Origin: Dehalococcoidia bacterium
Lineage (GTDB): Bacteria > Chloroflexota > Dehalococcoidia > Dehalococcoidales > Fen-1064
DNA length: 14,590 bases
Direction of reading: 5' to 3'
Assembly: GCA_011192055.1 (NCBI GenBank)
Contig: DUES01000172.1
Location: forward strand, 7,726-22,315
Every line of letters starts with the position of its first letter. Positions within the stretch are counted from its first letter, which is position 1. Shown in pieces: positions 7,270 to 14,221 of the stretch. Under the pieces are notes generated by a model. The model had not been told where the DNA came from, ran no database searches, and was given only the letters and a program-made list of their open reading frames with translations. The translations under genes were made by a program, and so were the position numbers.

Positions 7270-8484
7270 ATGAGTAAGTGGAATACTGTTTCCGCAATAG
7301 ATGTTGGAACCACTAAGGTCTGCACTATTGTCGCTGAGGTAAATGAAGGCGGCCTCATGCGTGTCGCCGGTGTAGGTCTTGCCCCGTCTTCAGGATTACA
7401 TAAAGGTCTCGTGGTCAACATCAGTGATGCCAAGGATTCAATCCGCGAATCCGTGAAAAAAGCTGAGCAGGCCAGCGGCTACCAGGTTGAGTCGGCTTTC
7501 GTCGGCGTTACCGGTAGACATATCAGTGCTCGCAACAACCGTGGTGTAGTTGCTATCACCCGTAATGACCGTCTGGTCCGTTCCGACGACCTGAAGCGGG
7601 TCCTGCAAACAGCCCAGAGCGTTAAGGTCCCCAGTGATGAAAAACTGCTTCATCTAATCCCGCGAAACTATGCTGTCGATGGACAGGTGGGAGTCAAGAA
7701 CCCGGTAGGAATGCATGGATTCAGACTGGACGTGGAAACTCACGTTATTACGGCTGCCGTATCCTCTGTCCAGAACCTGGTGAAGTGCATCCGCGGTGTC
7801 GGGGTTGATATCGAAGACCTTGTTTTCGAGCCCCTGGCCAGTAGTGAGGCAGTACTGAGCGAAGACGAAAAACTCGCCGGCGTTATCCTTGCAGACATTG
7901 GTGGCGGTACCACCGACATCTCCGTCTTTAAGGATGGCAGCATCTGGCACAGCGCCATAGTACCTGTGGCTGGTTACCAGTTTACCAGGGACATTGCAAT
8001 AGGTCTGGGTCTGCCTTTTGAGGTAGCCGAAGAGATGAAACGCAAATATGGCACTGTGATACCGGTGCAGGAGAACAGGTCGGAGACCGACGCAATTGCT
8101 CAGAACGGCCACAATATCTCCTACCAGGGTCTGTGCGACATAATCCGCGCTAGAGTAGAGGAACTGATCAGACTTATTGCACTCGAATTGCCGCGTGCCG
8201 AGTTTGACTCACTGGTGCCTGCCGGACTGGTACTTACCGGTGGCAGTTCCAACCTTGCCGGAATCGACATCCTGGGACAACAGGTGCTTGGAGCTCCGGT
8301 ACGTGTAGGCAGACCAATCGGCATTTATGGTATCTCGGATATCCTGCACAATCCGGCCTATGCCACCAGTGTTGGCCTGGTACTCTGGGGTCTGAAGCCC
8401 AAGAGTATAACAAAGTGGAAATCACAAAGCTTTGGAGGCAACTTCCGGAACCTGTTTACTCGCATACGGGGCCTGTTCCGCTAG
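7270..8484 (+). CDS. ftsA: Cell division protein FtsA (actin-like FtsZ anchor)
   Basis: A membrane-associated actin homologue that tethers FtsZ to the inner face of the membrane. The 404 residues show phosphate-1 loop SAIDVGTTKVCTIVAEV (8-24), the FtsA-specific 1C subdomain with KGLVVNISDA (45-54) and FVGVTGRHI (77-85), phosphate-2 loop LADIGGGTTDISVF (208-221), and adenosine motif AGLVLTGGSSNLAGI (318-332). The extreme C-terminus (about 388-404) is a short basic amphipathic segment ending FTRIRGLFR, the usual membrane-targeting helix. ATG 7270 follows a strong AAGGAGGGGTGA. ftsZ begins 46 bp later. Retaining FtsA where murein synthases are absent suggests its role here is anchoring rather than recruiting wall enzymes; that is inference. 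Confidence 0.96.
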   Translation: MSKWNTVSAIDVGTTKVCTIVAEVNEGGLMRVAGVGLAPSSGLHKGLVVNISDAKDSIRESVKKAEQASGYQVESAFVGVTGRHISARNNRGVVAITRNDRLVRSDDLKRVLQTAQSVKVPSDEKLLHLIPRNYAVDGQVGVKNPVGMHGFRLDVETHVITAAVSSVQNLVKCIRGVGVDIEDLVFEPLASSEAVLSEDEKLAGVILADIGGGTTDISVFKDGSIWHSAIVPVAGYQFTRDIAIGLGLPFEVAEEMKRKYGTVIPVQENRSETDAIAQNGHNISYQGLCDIIRARVEELIRLIALELPRAEFDSLVPAGLVLTGGSSNLAGIDILGQQVLGAPVRVGRPIGIYGISDILHNPAYATSVGLVLWGLKPKSITKWKSQSFGGNFRNLFTRIRGLFR

Positions 8485-8530
8485 GAGATTCTCAGGGAAA
8501 AAAGAGTAACAAAGGAAATAGGAGGAGAAT

Positions 8531-9661
8531 ATGGCGAGATCTAGTTTTGCTCCCAATCCTGTCAAGATTAAGGTCATCGGCCTGGGTGGCGGCGGTTGTA
8601 ATGCCGTAACCCGTATGGTGAGACAGGACATAAAGGGCGTAGAATTCATTGCCATGAATACAGATGCTCAAGCCTTGGCAATCACTGAGGCTCCGCTACG
8701 TGTCCAGCTTGGTGATAAGCTGGTGCGTGGACTTGGTGTGGGCGGTGACCATAACCAGGGGCAGAAGGCAGCCGAGGAGAGCAAGGACGAAATCAGGGAG
8801 TTTATTTCCGGTGCAGACATGGTATTTATCACCGCCGGTATGGGTGGTGGTACTGGTACCGGGGCTGCCTCGGTAGTGGCAGAAGTTGCCAAGCAAAGTG
8901 GTGCCCTGACTATTGCCGTGGTCACACGGCCGTTCACGTTTGAAGGCGCACATCGCGCTGAAGTGGCAAACCAGGGCGTTGCACGGCTCCTGGACAGTGT
9001 CGTCGACACCCTCATCATTATTCCCAATGACCGCCTGCTGGAGCTATGTGACCATAAGACAGGTGTAGATGAAGCTTTCAGGATGGCGGACGACGTGCTC
9101 AGCCATGGTGTCCAGGCAATTGCCCAGGTAATTACCGTACCCGGGATGATAAACCTGGACTTCGCTGATGTTAAAGCGGTCATGAAGGATGCCGGACCCG
9201 CCTGGATGTCAATAGGTAAAGGGTCAGGACAGCACCGCGCAGCCGATGCCGCAAAAGAAGCCCTGGATAGTCCGTTACTGGATGTTTCCGTTGGTGGTTC
9301 ACGAGGTGTCCTTTTCAATGTTGTGGGTGGTGATGACCTGTCACTATTCGAGGTCAACGAAGCTGCCGAGATAATCAAGTCGGCGGTAGACTCCGAGGCC
9401 AATATCATCTTCGGTGTTGTTCACGATCCCTCAATGCTGAAAGAGATAAAGATTACCTTGATTGCCACCGGTTTCACATCAAATACGGAGTTACCGGGGG
9501 ACGACAAGAAAGAGGACGAAATTACCGAGTTCCTCAAGGAATGGAAGAGCGAAGACCAGCTTGATATTCCCGCTTTCCTTCGCCGTCCTCTCTACAATCA
9601 AAAACGTACTCCTGCACAGTCGCCCATGCCCAATCCGACTACACACCCTCTTTTCCGCTAA
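8531..9661 (+). CDS. ftsZ: Cell division GTPase FtsZ
   Basis: Tubulin-like GTPase that forms the division ring. The 376 residues include KVIGLGGGGCNAV (14-26), FIAMNTDAQAL (39-49), the tubulin signature GMGGGTGTGAA (103-113), IIIPNDRLLEL (162-172) and the T7 synergy loop NLDFADVKAVM (208-218), whose aspartates complete the GTP site of the adjacent subunit. The FtsA-binding C-terminal peptide LDIPAFLRR (344-352) is present, but two things are unusual. The linker between core and peptide is only about 28 residues and highly charged, and about 24 residues follow the peptide, rich in Pro, Thr and Asn. ATG 8531 has AGGAGGA just upstream. Two hairpins downstream suggest the division transcript ends here. 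Confidence 0.97.
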   Translation: MARSSFAPNPVKIKVIGLGGGGCNAVTRMVRQDIKGVEFIAMNTDAQALAITEAPLRVQLGDKLVRGLGVGGDHNQGQKAAEESKDEIREFISGADMVFITAGMGGGTGTGAASVVAEVAKQSGALTIAVVTRPFTFEGAHRAEVANQGVARLLDSVVDTLIIIPNDRLLELCDHKTGVDEAFRMADDVLSHGVQAIAQVITVPGMINLDFADVKAVMKDAGPAWMSIGKGSGQHRAADAAKEALDSPLLDVSVGGSRGVLFNVVGGDDLSLFEVNEAAEIIKSAVDSEANIIFGVVHDPSMLKEIKITLIATGFTSNTELPGDDKKEDEITEFLKEWKSEDQLDIPAFLRRPLYNQKRTPAQSPMPNPTTHPLFR

Positions 9662-9699
9662 TGTAAGGTCGGGAGTGGGGGCTGTATCCCCATGAGACT

Positions 9700-9742
9700 C
9701 AGCAGGGCTGCAGGGTGTTTCTCAGGCCTTGCAGCCCTGCTG
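9700..9742 (+). terminator. Long stem-loop after ftsZ, probable terminator or 3' stabiliser
   Basis: A perfect 13-bp stem (9700-9712 CAGCAGGGCTGCA, 9730-9742 its complement) continues three more pairs, one of them G-T, around an 11-nt loop. The bases after it (TTGCCGGG) do not form a T-run, so it is a weak intrinsic terminator by itself and may work with the second hairpin or protect the 3' end. Confidence 0.55.
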
Positions 9743-9769
9743 TTGCCGGGTAAATAATTTCTATGCAAT

Positions 9770-9812
9770 AAGCTGAGCTGTTGCCAGGCAATGCTCAGCT
9801 TTCCCATTCTTG
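9770..9812 (+). terminator. Second stem-loop after ftsZ with a T-rich tail
   Basis: AAGCTGAGC (9770-9778) pairs perfectly with GCTCAGCTT (9793-9801), and the loop holds an inner TTGC/GCAA stem. The tail reads TTTCCCATTCTT, a moderate T-tract. It fits the termination point of the mraZ-ftsZ transcript better than the hairpin at 9700. In the 332-bp gap 9662-9993 these two stems are followed by about 110 bp with nothing I can assign beyond short AGTACT palindromes, then the nrdR promoter. Confidence 0.55.
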
Positions 9813-9913
9813 AAATGTATGCATTTTATGCCATTCTTCCGGACCTGCCATCCTGTACTGAAAGCCCGTACTTTATCCACCGTTAGTACTACTGAAAAAA
9901 GAGCATTTACCTC

Positions 9914-9942
9914 TTGACAAGTACTACATGTTGTGGTTAAAT
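9914..9942 (+). promoter_or_regulatory. Sigma70-type promoter of nrdR-nrdJ
   Basis: A perfect TTGACA (9914-9919), exactly 17 bp, then TTAAAT (9937-9942, 4/6 to the -10 consensus). The start site would be near 9949, leaving about 45 nt of leader. Two NrdR-box-like palindromes lie on it, one in the spacer and one over the likely start. Confidence 0.65.
9921..9936. promoter_or_regulatory. NrdR box 1 (upstream)
   Basis: The core CTACATGTTG (9924-9933) matches 8 of 10 positions of the published NrdR-box core CwAtATaTwG; the flanks are GTA and TGG. It fills the promoter spacer, and its centre is 31 bp from that of box 2, the expected three-turn phasing. Confidence 0.6.
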
Positions 9943-9951
9943 GAACTTCCT

Positions 9952-9967
9952 GTCCTATATATAGTTG
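9952..9967. promoter_or_regulatory. NrdR box 2 (downstream)
   Basis: The core CTATATATAG (9955-9964) is a perfect palindrome and matches the NrdR-box core CwAtATaTwG at all ten positions; the outer flanks match poorly. It covers the region just after the predicted start site. Exactly 15 bp (9937-9951), containing the -10 element, separate it from box 1. Confidence 0.65.
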
Positions 9968-9993
9968 ATATAGTACTGGAGAATTGCAGTCTG

Positions 9994-10533
9994 ATGAACT
10001 GTCCCTATTGCGGATATCACAATTCGCGGGTGATGGATTCCCGGGAGGTTAACGAAGGAATACGCCGCAGGAGGCAGTGCCTTGGCTGCGAGGCACGTTT
10101 TACCACCTATGAGCATATTCAGCCGGTGAACCTCTTTGTTATTAAGAAAGACAACCGGCGTGAACTGTTTGACCGGCAGAAACTGCTGAACGGGATGCGC
10201 AAAGCCTGCGAAAAGAGACCGTTACCGGTGGAAAAAGTGGAAAGACTGGCAGACGAAATCGAATCGGAATTTTACGGACTGGGAAGGGCTGAGATACCCA
10301 GTACAATGATAGGGGATACCGTGATGAAGAGGTTGAAGGGCCTGGACCATATCGCTTACATACGGTTCGCCAGCGTGTACCGTGATTTCACCGATATAAC
10401 CGCTATGAAACAGGAACTGGATATACTACTGGTTGATGAAGGTGAAACGGTGCCACCGAGTGCCCAGTTGCCGCTCATGCCTGACGAGAAACCAGGGGTA
10501 GCGGTGAGGAGACCAAAGGGGATGAGGAAATGA
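9994..10533 (+). CDS. nrdR: Transcriptional repressor NrdR of ribonucleotide reductase genes
   Basis: A nucleotide-sensing repressor: the ATP-cone reads ATP/dATP and the zinc ribbon binds paired NrdR boxes. I start it at ATG 9994, giving MNCPYCGYHNSRVMDSR, the invariant family N-terminus, although the frame is open back to 9928. GGAG at 9978-9981 is a slightly distant ribosome site. The zinc ribbon uses Cys3, Cys6, Cys29 and Cys32, with RRRRQCLGC and RFTTYE following. The ATP-cone spans about 46-136, with VIKKDNRRELFDRQK and ending YIRFASVYRDF. The 179 residues exceed the usual 150-160 because of a Pro-rich, basic C-terminal tail. The stop overlaps the nrdJ start as ATGA, so the regulator and its main target are translated from one message. 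Confidence 0.96.
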   Translation: MNCPYCGYHNSRVMDSREVNEGIRRRRQCLGCEARFTTYEHIQPVNLFVIKKDNRRELFDRQKLLNGMRKACEKRPLPVEKVERLADEIESEFYGLGRAEIPSTMIGDTVMKRLKGLDHIAYIRFASVYRDFTDITAMKQELDILLVDEGETVPPSAQLPLMPDEKPGVAVRRPKGMRK

Positions 10534-13127
10534 ACACGCCGGATAGTTCTCAGGACAGGCACCTGAACCAGCTCAGTCGTACCCAGATTGCCCGTGCTAC
10601 TTTTGGTGCAGCAGAAAGCATGGGTATATCCGACAGAAAACATATTGAACGGCTGACCAGGCAGGTAATAGAAAGACTTGAAGAAAAACGTACTGCCCTG
10701 ACGCAGGGGAACATGGGAGCGGCCCGCCCCCTGCCGGGGATGGAAGACCTTTTACCGAAATCCTTCAAGCAGCGAACGCACATGACCAGCGAATCAGAGA
10801 TACTGGCACTGGTCAAGGAGTTCCTGGACGAGGAAAAACCGGCATTACCTGAGGAGGTAACACCAGTAATGAAGACTACCAGCGAAGTAAGCACGGAGAG
10901 TCGTGCTGTCTCTGAATTAGAATTTACTGAAAATGCCCTGCGGGTGCTCGAGAAAAGATACCTGCAGAAAGATAGTGAGGGAAACATAACCGAGAAACCG
11001 GAAGAACTGTTTCGCAGGGTAGCCAGCGCCATTGCCGCGGCGGAATCAGCCTACGGTTCTAAAAAAGACGTTAAACGTTGGGAAGCGGAGTTCTACCGTG
11101 TGATGACCAGCCTGGAGTTTCTCCCCAACTCTCCGACTCTCATGAATGCCGGACGTGAACTGGGGCAGCTTTCCGCCTGTTTTGTACTGCCGGTAAAGGA
11201 CTCCATGGAGTCTGTCTTTGACGCTGTTAAGAATACCACCTTGATACACAAGAGCGGCGGAGGCACGGGGTTCTCATTCTCTCAACTGCGGCCCGAGGGT
11301 GACCCGGTCGGCTCCACCGGCGGGGTTGCCAGCGGCCCGGTCTCCTTTATGCGTGCTTTCGATACCGCTACCGACGTTATCAAGCAGGGAGGAATGCGGC
11401 GTGGCGCAAACATGGCAATCCTGAGTATTGACCACCCTGATATCATGAAGTTTATTACGGCCAAGAATGACCCCGCTGCTTTTACCAACTTTAACCTGTC
11501 TGTTGCCGTCACCAATGAGTTCATGAAGGCAATCCGGACCGGTGAGGACTTCGACCTTATTAATCCCCGGACCGGAGATACGGCCAGTAAACTGAATGCA
11601 AAAGAAGTGTTTGACATAATAGTAGCCAATGCCTGGAAAACGGGTGACCCCGGAGTCGTCTTTATCGACCGCATAAATGAGCATAATCCCACTCCTCACA
11701 TGGGTAAAATCGAAAGTACGAACCCCTGTGGCGAGCAGCCTTTGCTCCCCTATGAATCCTGCAACCTGGGTTCAATAAACCTGGCCAGGATGCTGCAAGT
11801 GGTCGATGGCAGGACCGGGATAGACTATGAGAGACTGGCAGCAACCGTCAAAACCGCCGTCAGGTTTCTTGATGATGTTATTGACGTTAACCGGTTCCCG
11901 ATACCGGAGATTGCCGATATGACGCGGAAGTCCCGTAAAATTGGGCTGGGGGTGATGGGTTTCGCCGACCTGCTGCTGCAGCTTGGTCTTCCCTACGATT
12001 CGGAGGAAGCCCTGCAGACAGCCCGGGACGTTATGGGTTTTATCAGCAGTGAAGCTGATAAGTCTTCGGCGGAACTGGGTGAGGAACGCGGTATATTCCC
12101 GGTCTTTGAAGGAAGTATCTACGATGTCCCGGACGGCCTAAAAATAAGGAACGCCTCGCGGACTACAATTGCGCCAACCGGTACGTTATCGATAATAGCC
12201 GGCTGCTCCAGCGGTATCGAGCCGCTCTTTGCCCTGAGTTATGTGCGTAACATTCTCGATGGCGCCCGCATGGTCGAGGTAAATCCCTATTTCGAAGAAG
12301 TGGCGAAGCGGGAGGGGTTCTATTCGGAAAAACTCATGGAGCAACTGGCTACCGGCAAAGGTCTCCATGGTATTGATGGTATTCCGGACCATGTGAAGCA
12401 GCTTTTTGTTACTTCACACGAGATAAGCCCGGAGTATCATGTCCGGATGCAGGCGGCTTTCCAGGAGCGCACTGATAACGCGGTATCCAAGACGGTCAAT
12501 TTCCCCCGTGAGGCAACAAAAGAAGATATCGCCAATGTCTACATAATGGCCTACGAGCAGGGGTTGAAGGGGATTACCATATACCGTGACGGCAGCCGGG
12601 AGAACCAGCCGATGAGTACCGGTGCTACCACACCTGAAACGGCGCCGACCAGGATTGCCCCCCGGAAACGTTCCAAGACGACAACCGGCGTTACGGAACG
12701 GGTGAATACCGGCTGCGGAGCCCTGTATGTCACCGTGAATTCGGACGAGTACGGTATCTGCGAGGTCTTTACAACCCTGGGTAAAGCCGGCGGCTGTGCT
12801 GTTGCCCAGTTGGAAGCGACCAGTCGCCTTATTTCAATGACACTCCGGTCCGGTATTGATATCGAGTCTATCATCCGGCAGCTGCGCGGTATCCGGTGTC
12901 CGTCAATTGCCTGGGAGCAGGGTAAATCGGTGCTGTCCTGTGCCGACGCTATTGCCGGAGTCCTTGAGAAACACGTATACGGGGAACAGACCGAAGAGGA
13001 ACAGGAAAGCATACAGGACTACGGCTTGGTGCGGAACATTGCCGGGCAGTGTCCGGACTGCGGTGGTCTGCTGGCCTACGAGGAAGGCTGCTTCAAGTGC
13101 CCCGGTTGCGGCTATACCAAGTGTTGA
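10530..13127 (+). CDS. nrdJ: Adenosylcobalamin-dependent (class II) ribonucleoside-diphosphate reductase
   Basis: Makes deoxyribonucleotides using a radical from adenosylcobalamin, without an oxygen-requiring metal subunit. In the 865-residue chain the reductase barrel has FLPNSPTLMNAG (197-208), redox cysteine Cys217 in LSACF, GGGTGFSFSQLRP (243-255), NPCGE at 398-402 with thiyl-radical Cys400 and Glu402, partner Cys411 in ESCNLGS, and APTGTLSIIAGCSSGIEP (548-565). A TSCPD-type domain follows at about 725-815 (TGCGALYV, AGGCAVAQLEATSRL, IRCPSIAWEQGKS). A cysteine-rich tail (841, 844, 854, 857, 860, 865) probably combines a zinc ribbon with a C-terminal re-reducing thiol pair. About 130 residues precede the usual core; part (20-55) has a helical pattern reminiscent of an ATP-cone or its remnant. 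ATG 10530 overlaps the nrdR stop, with GATGAGGAA upstream. It converges on acpS with a 4-bp gap and no clear terminator. Confidence 0.95.
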   Translation: MNTPDSSQDRHLNQLSRTQIARATFGAAESMGISDRKHIERLTRQVIERLEEKRTALTQGNMGAARPLPGMEDLLPKSFKQRTHMTSESEILALVKEFLDEEKPALPEEVTPVMKTTSEVSTESRAVSELEFTENALRVLEKRYLQKDSEGNITEKPEELFRRVASAIAAAESAYGSKKDVKRWEAEFYRVMTSLEFLPNSPTLMNAGRELGQLSACFVLPVKDSMESVFDAVKNTTLIHKSGGGTGFSFSQLRPEGDPVGSTGGVASGPVSFMRAFDTATDVIKQGGMRRGANMAILSIDHPDIMKFITAKNDPAAFTNFNLSVAVTNEFMKAIRTGEDFDLINPRTGDTASKLNAKEVFDIIVANAWKTGDPGVVFIDRINEHNPTPHMGKIESTNPCGEQPLLPYESCNLGSINLARMLQVVDGRTGIDYERLAATVKTAVRFLDDVIDVNRFPIPEIADMTRKSRKIGLGVMGFADLLLQLGLPYDSEEALQTARDVMGFISSEADKSSAELGEERGIFPVFEGSIYDVPDGLKIRNASRTTIAPTGTLSIIAGCSSGIEPLFALSYVRNILDGARMVEVNPYFEEVAKREGFYSEKLMEQLATGKGLHGIDGIPDHVKQLFVTSHEISPEYHVRMQAAFQERTDNAVSKTVNFPREATKEDIANVYIMAYEQGLKGITIYRDGSRENQPMSTGATTPETAPTRIAPRKRSKTTTGVTERVNTGCGALYVTVNSDEYGICEVFTTLGKAGGCAVAQLEATSRLISMTLRSGIDIESIIRQLRGIRCPSIAWEQGKSVLSCADAIAGVLEKHVYGEQTEEEQESIQDYGLVRNIAGQCPDCGGLLAYEEGCFKCPGCGYTKC

Positions 13128-13131
13128 ATCT

Positions 13132-13497
13132 TTATCCACTCTCTCCCACGACAAACGCCACGGCGTAGTCGCGTGAGTGAGAAAGGCTGATAGCCAGTTC
13201 TTTCAGGCCGATGTTGCCGGCGTATTCTTTTGCGTTGCCATACAGGTTGACCAGCGGTTTTCCGTTTGATTCAGCAAGAATCTCGATGTCTTTCCAGCCG
13301 ATGCCGTGCTCCCTTGTTCCCAGGGCTTTCCAGACGGCTTCCTTACCGGCGAACCGCACTGCCAGAGACGCAGGATTATGCCTGTAACGGTCCAGCTCGG
13401 CTCCGGTATACACCCGCTGCAGGAAACGCTCTCCCCATCGCTCTACGGCTTCCTGGATGCGCTTAATCTCTATGATGTCGACACCGATATACTGCAT
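13132..13497 (-). CDS. acpS: Holo-[acyl-carrier-protein] synthase
   Basis: Transfers 4'-phosphopantetheine from coenzyme A to acyl carrier protein, activating fatty acid synthesis. The protein is 121 residues from ATG 13497, a normal length. Family motifs: IGVDIIEI at 4-11 with metal-binding Asp7, RFAGKEAVWKALG at 48-60 with Glu53, and SLSHSRDYAVAFV near the C-terminus (104-116). An in-frame GTG at 13503 would add two residues; I prefer the ATG because the family begins close to the GxDI motif. Neither start has a clear ribosome site. It is convergent with nrdJ. I see no convincing promoter, terminator or gene in the 135 bp (13498-13632) to its right. Confidence 0.94.
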   Translation of the reverse strand: MQYIGVDIIEIKRIQEAVERWGERFLQRVYTGAELDRYRHNPASLAVRFAGKEAVWKALGTREHGIGWKDIEILAESNGKPLVNLYGNAKEYAGNIGLKELAISLSHSRDYAVAFVVGESG

Positions 13498-13632
13498 TTT
13501 CACTGTACTGGCTGACTGGTTTTGTGGGTGTTATATTGCAGTGACGGGTGAGATGGATTCTCCTCGATAACCTGCAGGGTGGAAATTGCGGTGCTGCTAC
13601 CTGTCATAGCCTGACCTTAAAGGAGAAGGGGG

Positions 13633-14193
13633 CTATTCGGATTCCTCTTCTTCAGGTGGATACGGTGGTTCCATGACAAGGCGCTCGAGTACATCGTACC
13701 ATGTTGCATCGACAATGAAGACGTCAGTTGAGTCTGCCACACGAACGTAGTGAGCGTGACCGTCCGGCACCTGGTCACCAATCTCAATTTTGTAGACTTC
13801 TCCGTCATCCTTGATCAGGGTCATCGTCATTAGCGGCTGGGTGAAACCAAACACTGCCAGTTGCTCGTCGGTGGCACCTTTGGCAATTGGTCTTTCCGCA
13901 CCCGGACCGCTGAGAATGAGAGGTATACCGCCTCCCCATCGATCTGAGTCAACTTTGGGGCCGGGCGGGTCATCAAAATACCAGAGTCTGTCTTCGTGCT
14001 TGACGAACTTTTCGGTCATCTCCAGGTTTGGGAGGTCAATCTGGATATGCTGTAATTCTTCCATCTCGAAGAGCCAGACATATTCCATCGGTTTTTCAAC
14101 CGGTGGAGGCACCTCGACAGGGCGTGTTGCATAATAAACGGCCGCAGCAATGGCCAGTATTGCGACCAGTATCAGGATACTTCTCAGCCTCAA
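13633..14193 (-). CDS. DUF4340-like membrane-anchored protein of unknown function
   Basis: A 186-residue protein of unknown function. Residues 5-22 are a hydrophobic N-terminal segment (signal anchor or signal peptide), followed by a Pro/Val-rich stretch and a soluble domain. Features resembling DUF4340 are DRLWYF (68-73), AVFGFTQP (113-120), a KIEIGDQVPDGHAHYVRV run (135-152) and VFIVDATW (158-165). The C-terminus is a short acidic tail. It is shorter than the DUF4340 proteins I know of, which often repeat this unit. TTG 14193 is the start because the frame closes just upstream, with GAGGA 8 nt before it. It lies 28 bp after a GldG-like gene, the usual partner of DUF4340 proteins in ABC-2-type transporter loci. 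Domain call moderate, role unknown. Confidence 0.75.
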   Translation of the reverse strand: MRLRSILILVAILAIAAAVYYATRPVEVPPPVEKPMEYVWLFEMEELQHIQIDLPNLEMTEKFVKHEDRLWYFDDPPGPKVDSDRWGGGIPLILSGPGAERPIAKGATDEQLAVFGFTQPLMTMTLIKDDGEVYKIEIGDQVPDGHAHYVRVADSTDVFIVDATWYDVLERLVMEPPYPPEEEESE

Positions 14194-14221
14194 CTGCTCA
14201 TCCTCAGGTAATTATTTCTGG

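Noticed and set aside
7654..8112. Open frame of 152 codons antisense to ftsA
   Set aside because: It lies within the conserved FtsA core on the opposite strand and shows no family resemblance.
8668..9408. Open frame of 246 codons antisense to ftsZ
   Set aside because: The translation is Ser/Thr/Pro-rich low-complexity sequence from the complement of ftsZ codons, with no ribosome site or domain.
9873..9881. DnaA-box-like TTATCCACC upstream of nrdR, with a similar TTATCCACT at 13132-13140
   Set aside because: Each is a single 8/9 match, the second inside the acpS coding end; there is no cluster or AT-rich unwinding region to suggest an origin, and such matches are expected by chance.
9928..9993. 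Upstream extension of nrdR to ATG 9928
   Set aside because: It would put the start inside NrdR box 1 and upstream of the -10 element, and the family begins with the MNCPYC zinc ribbon at 9994.
13571..13578. CCTGCAGG palindrome between acpS and the DUF4340-like gene
   Set aside because: An isolated 8-bp palindrome without loop, T-run or second copy; no function can be supported.
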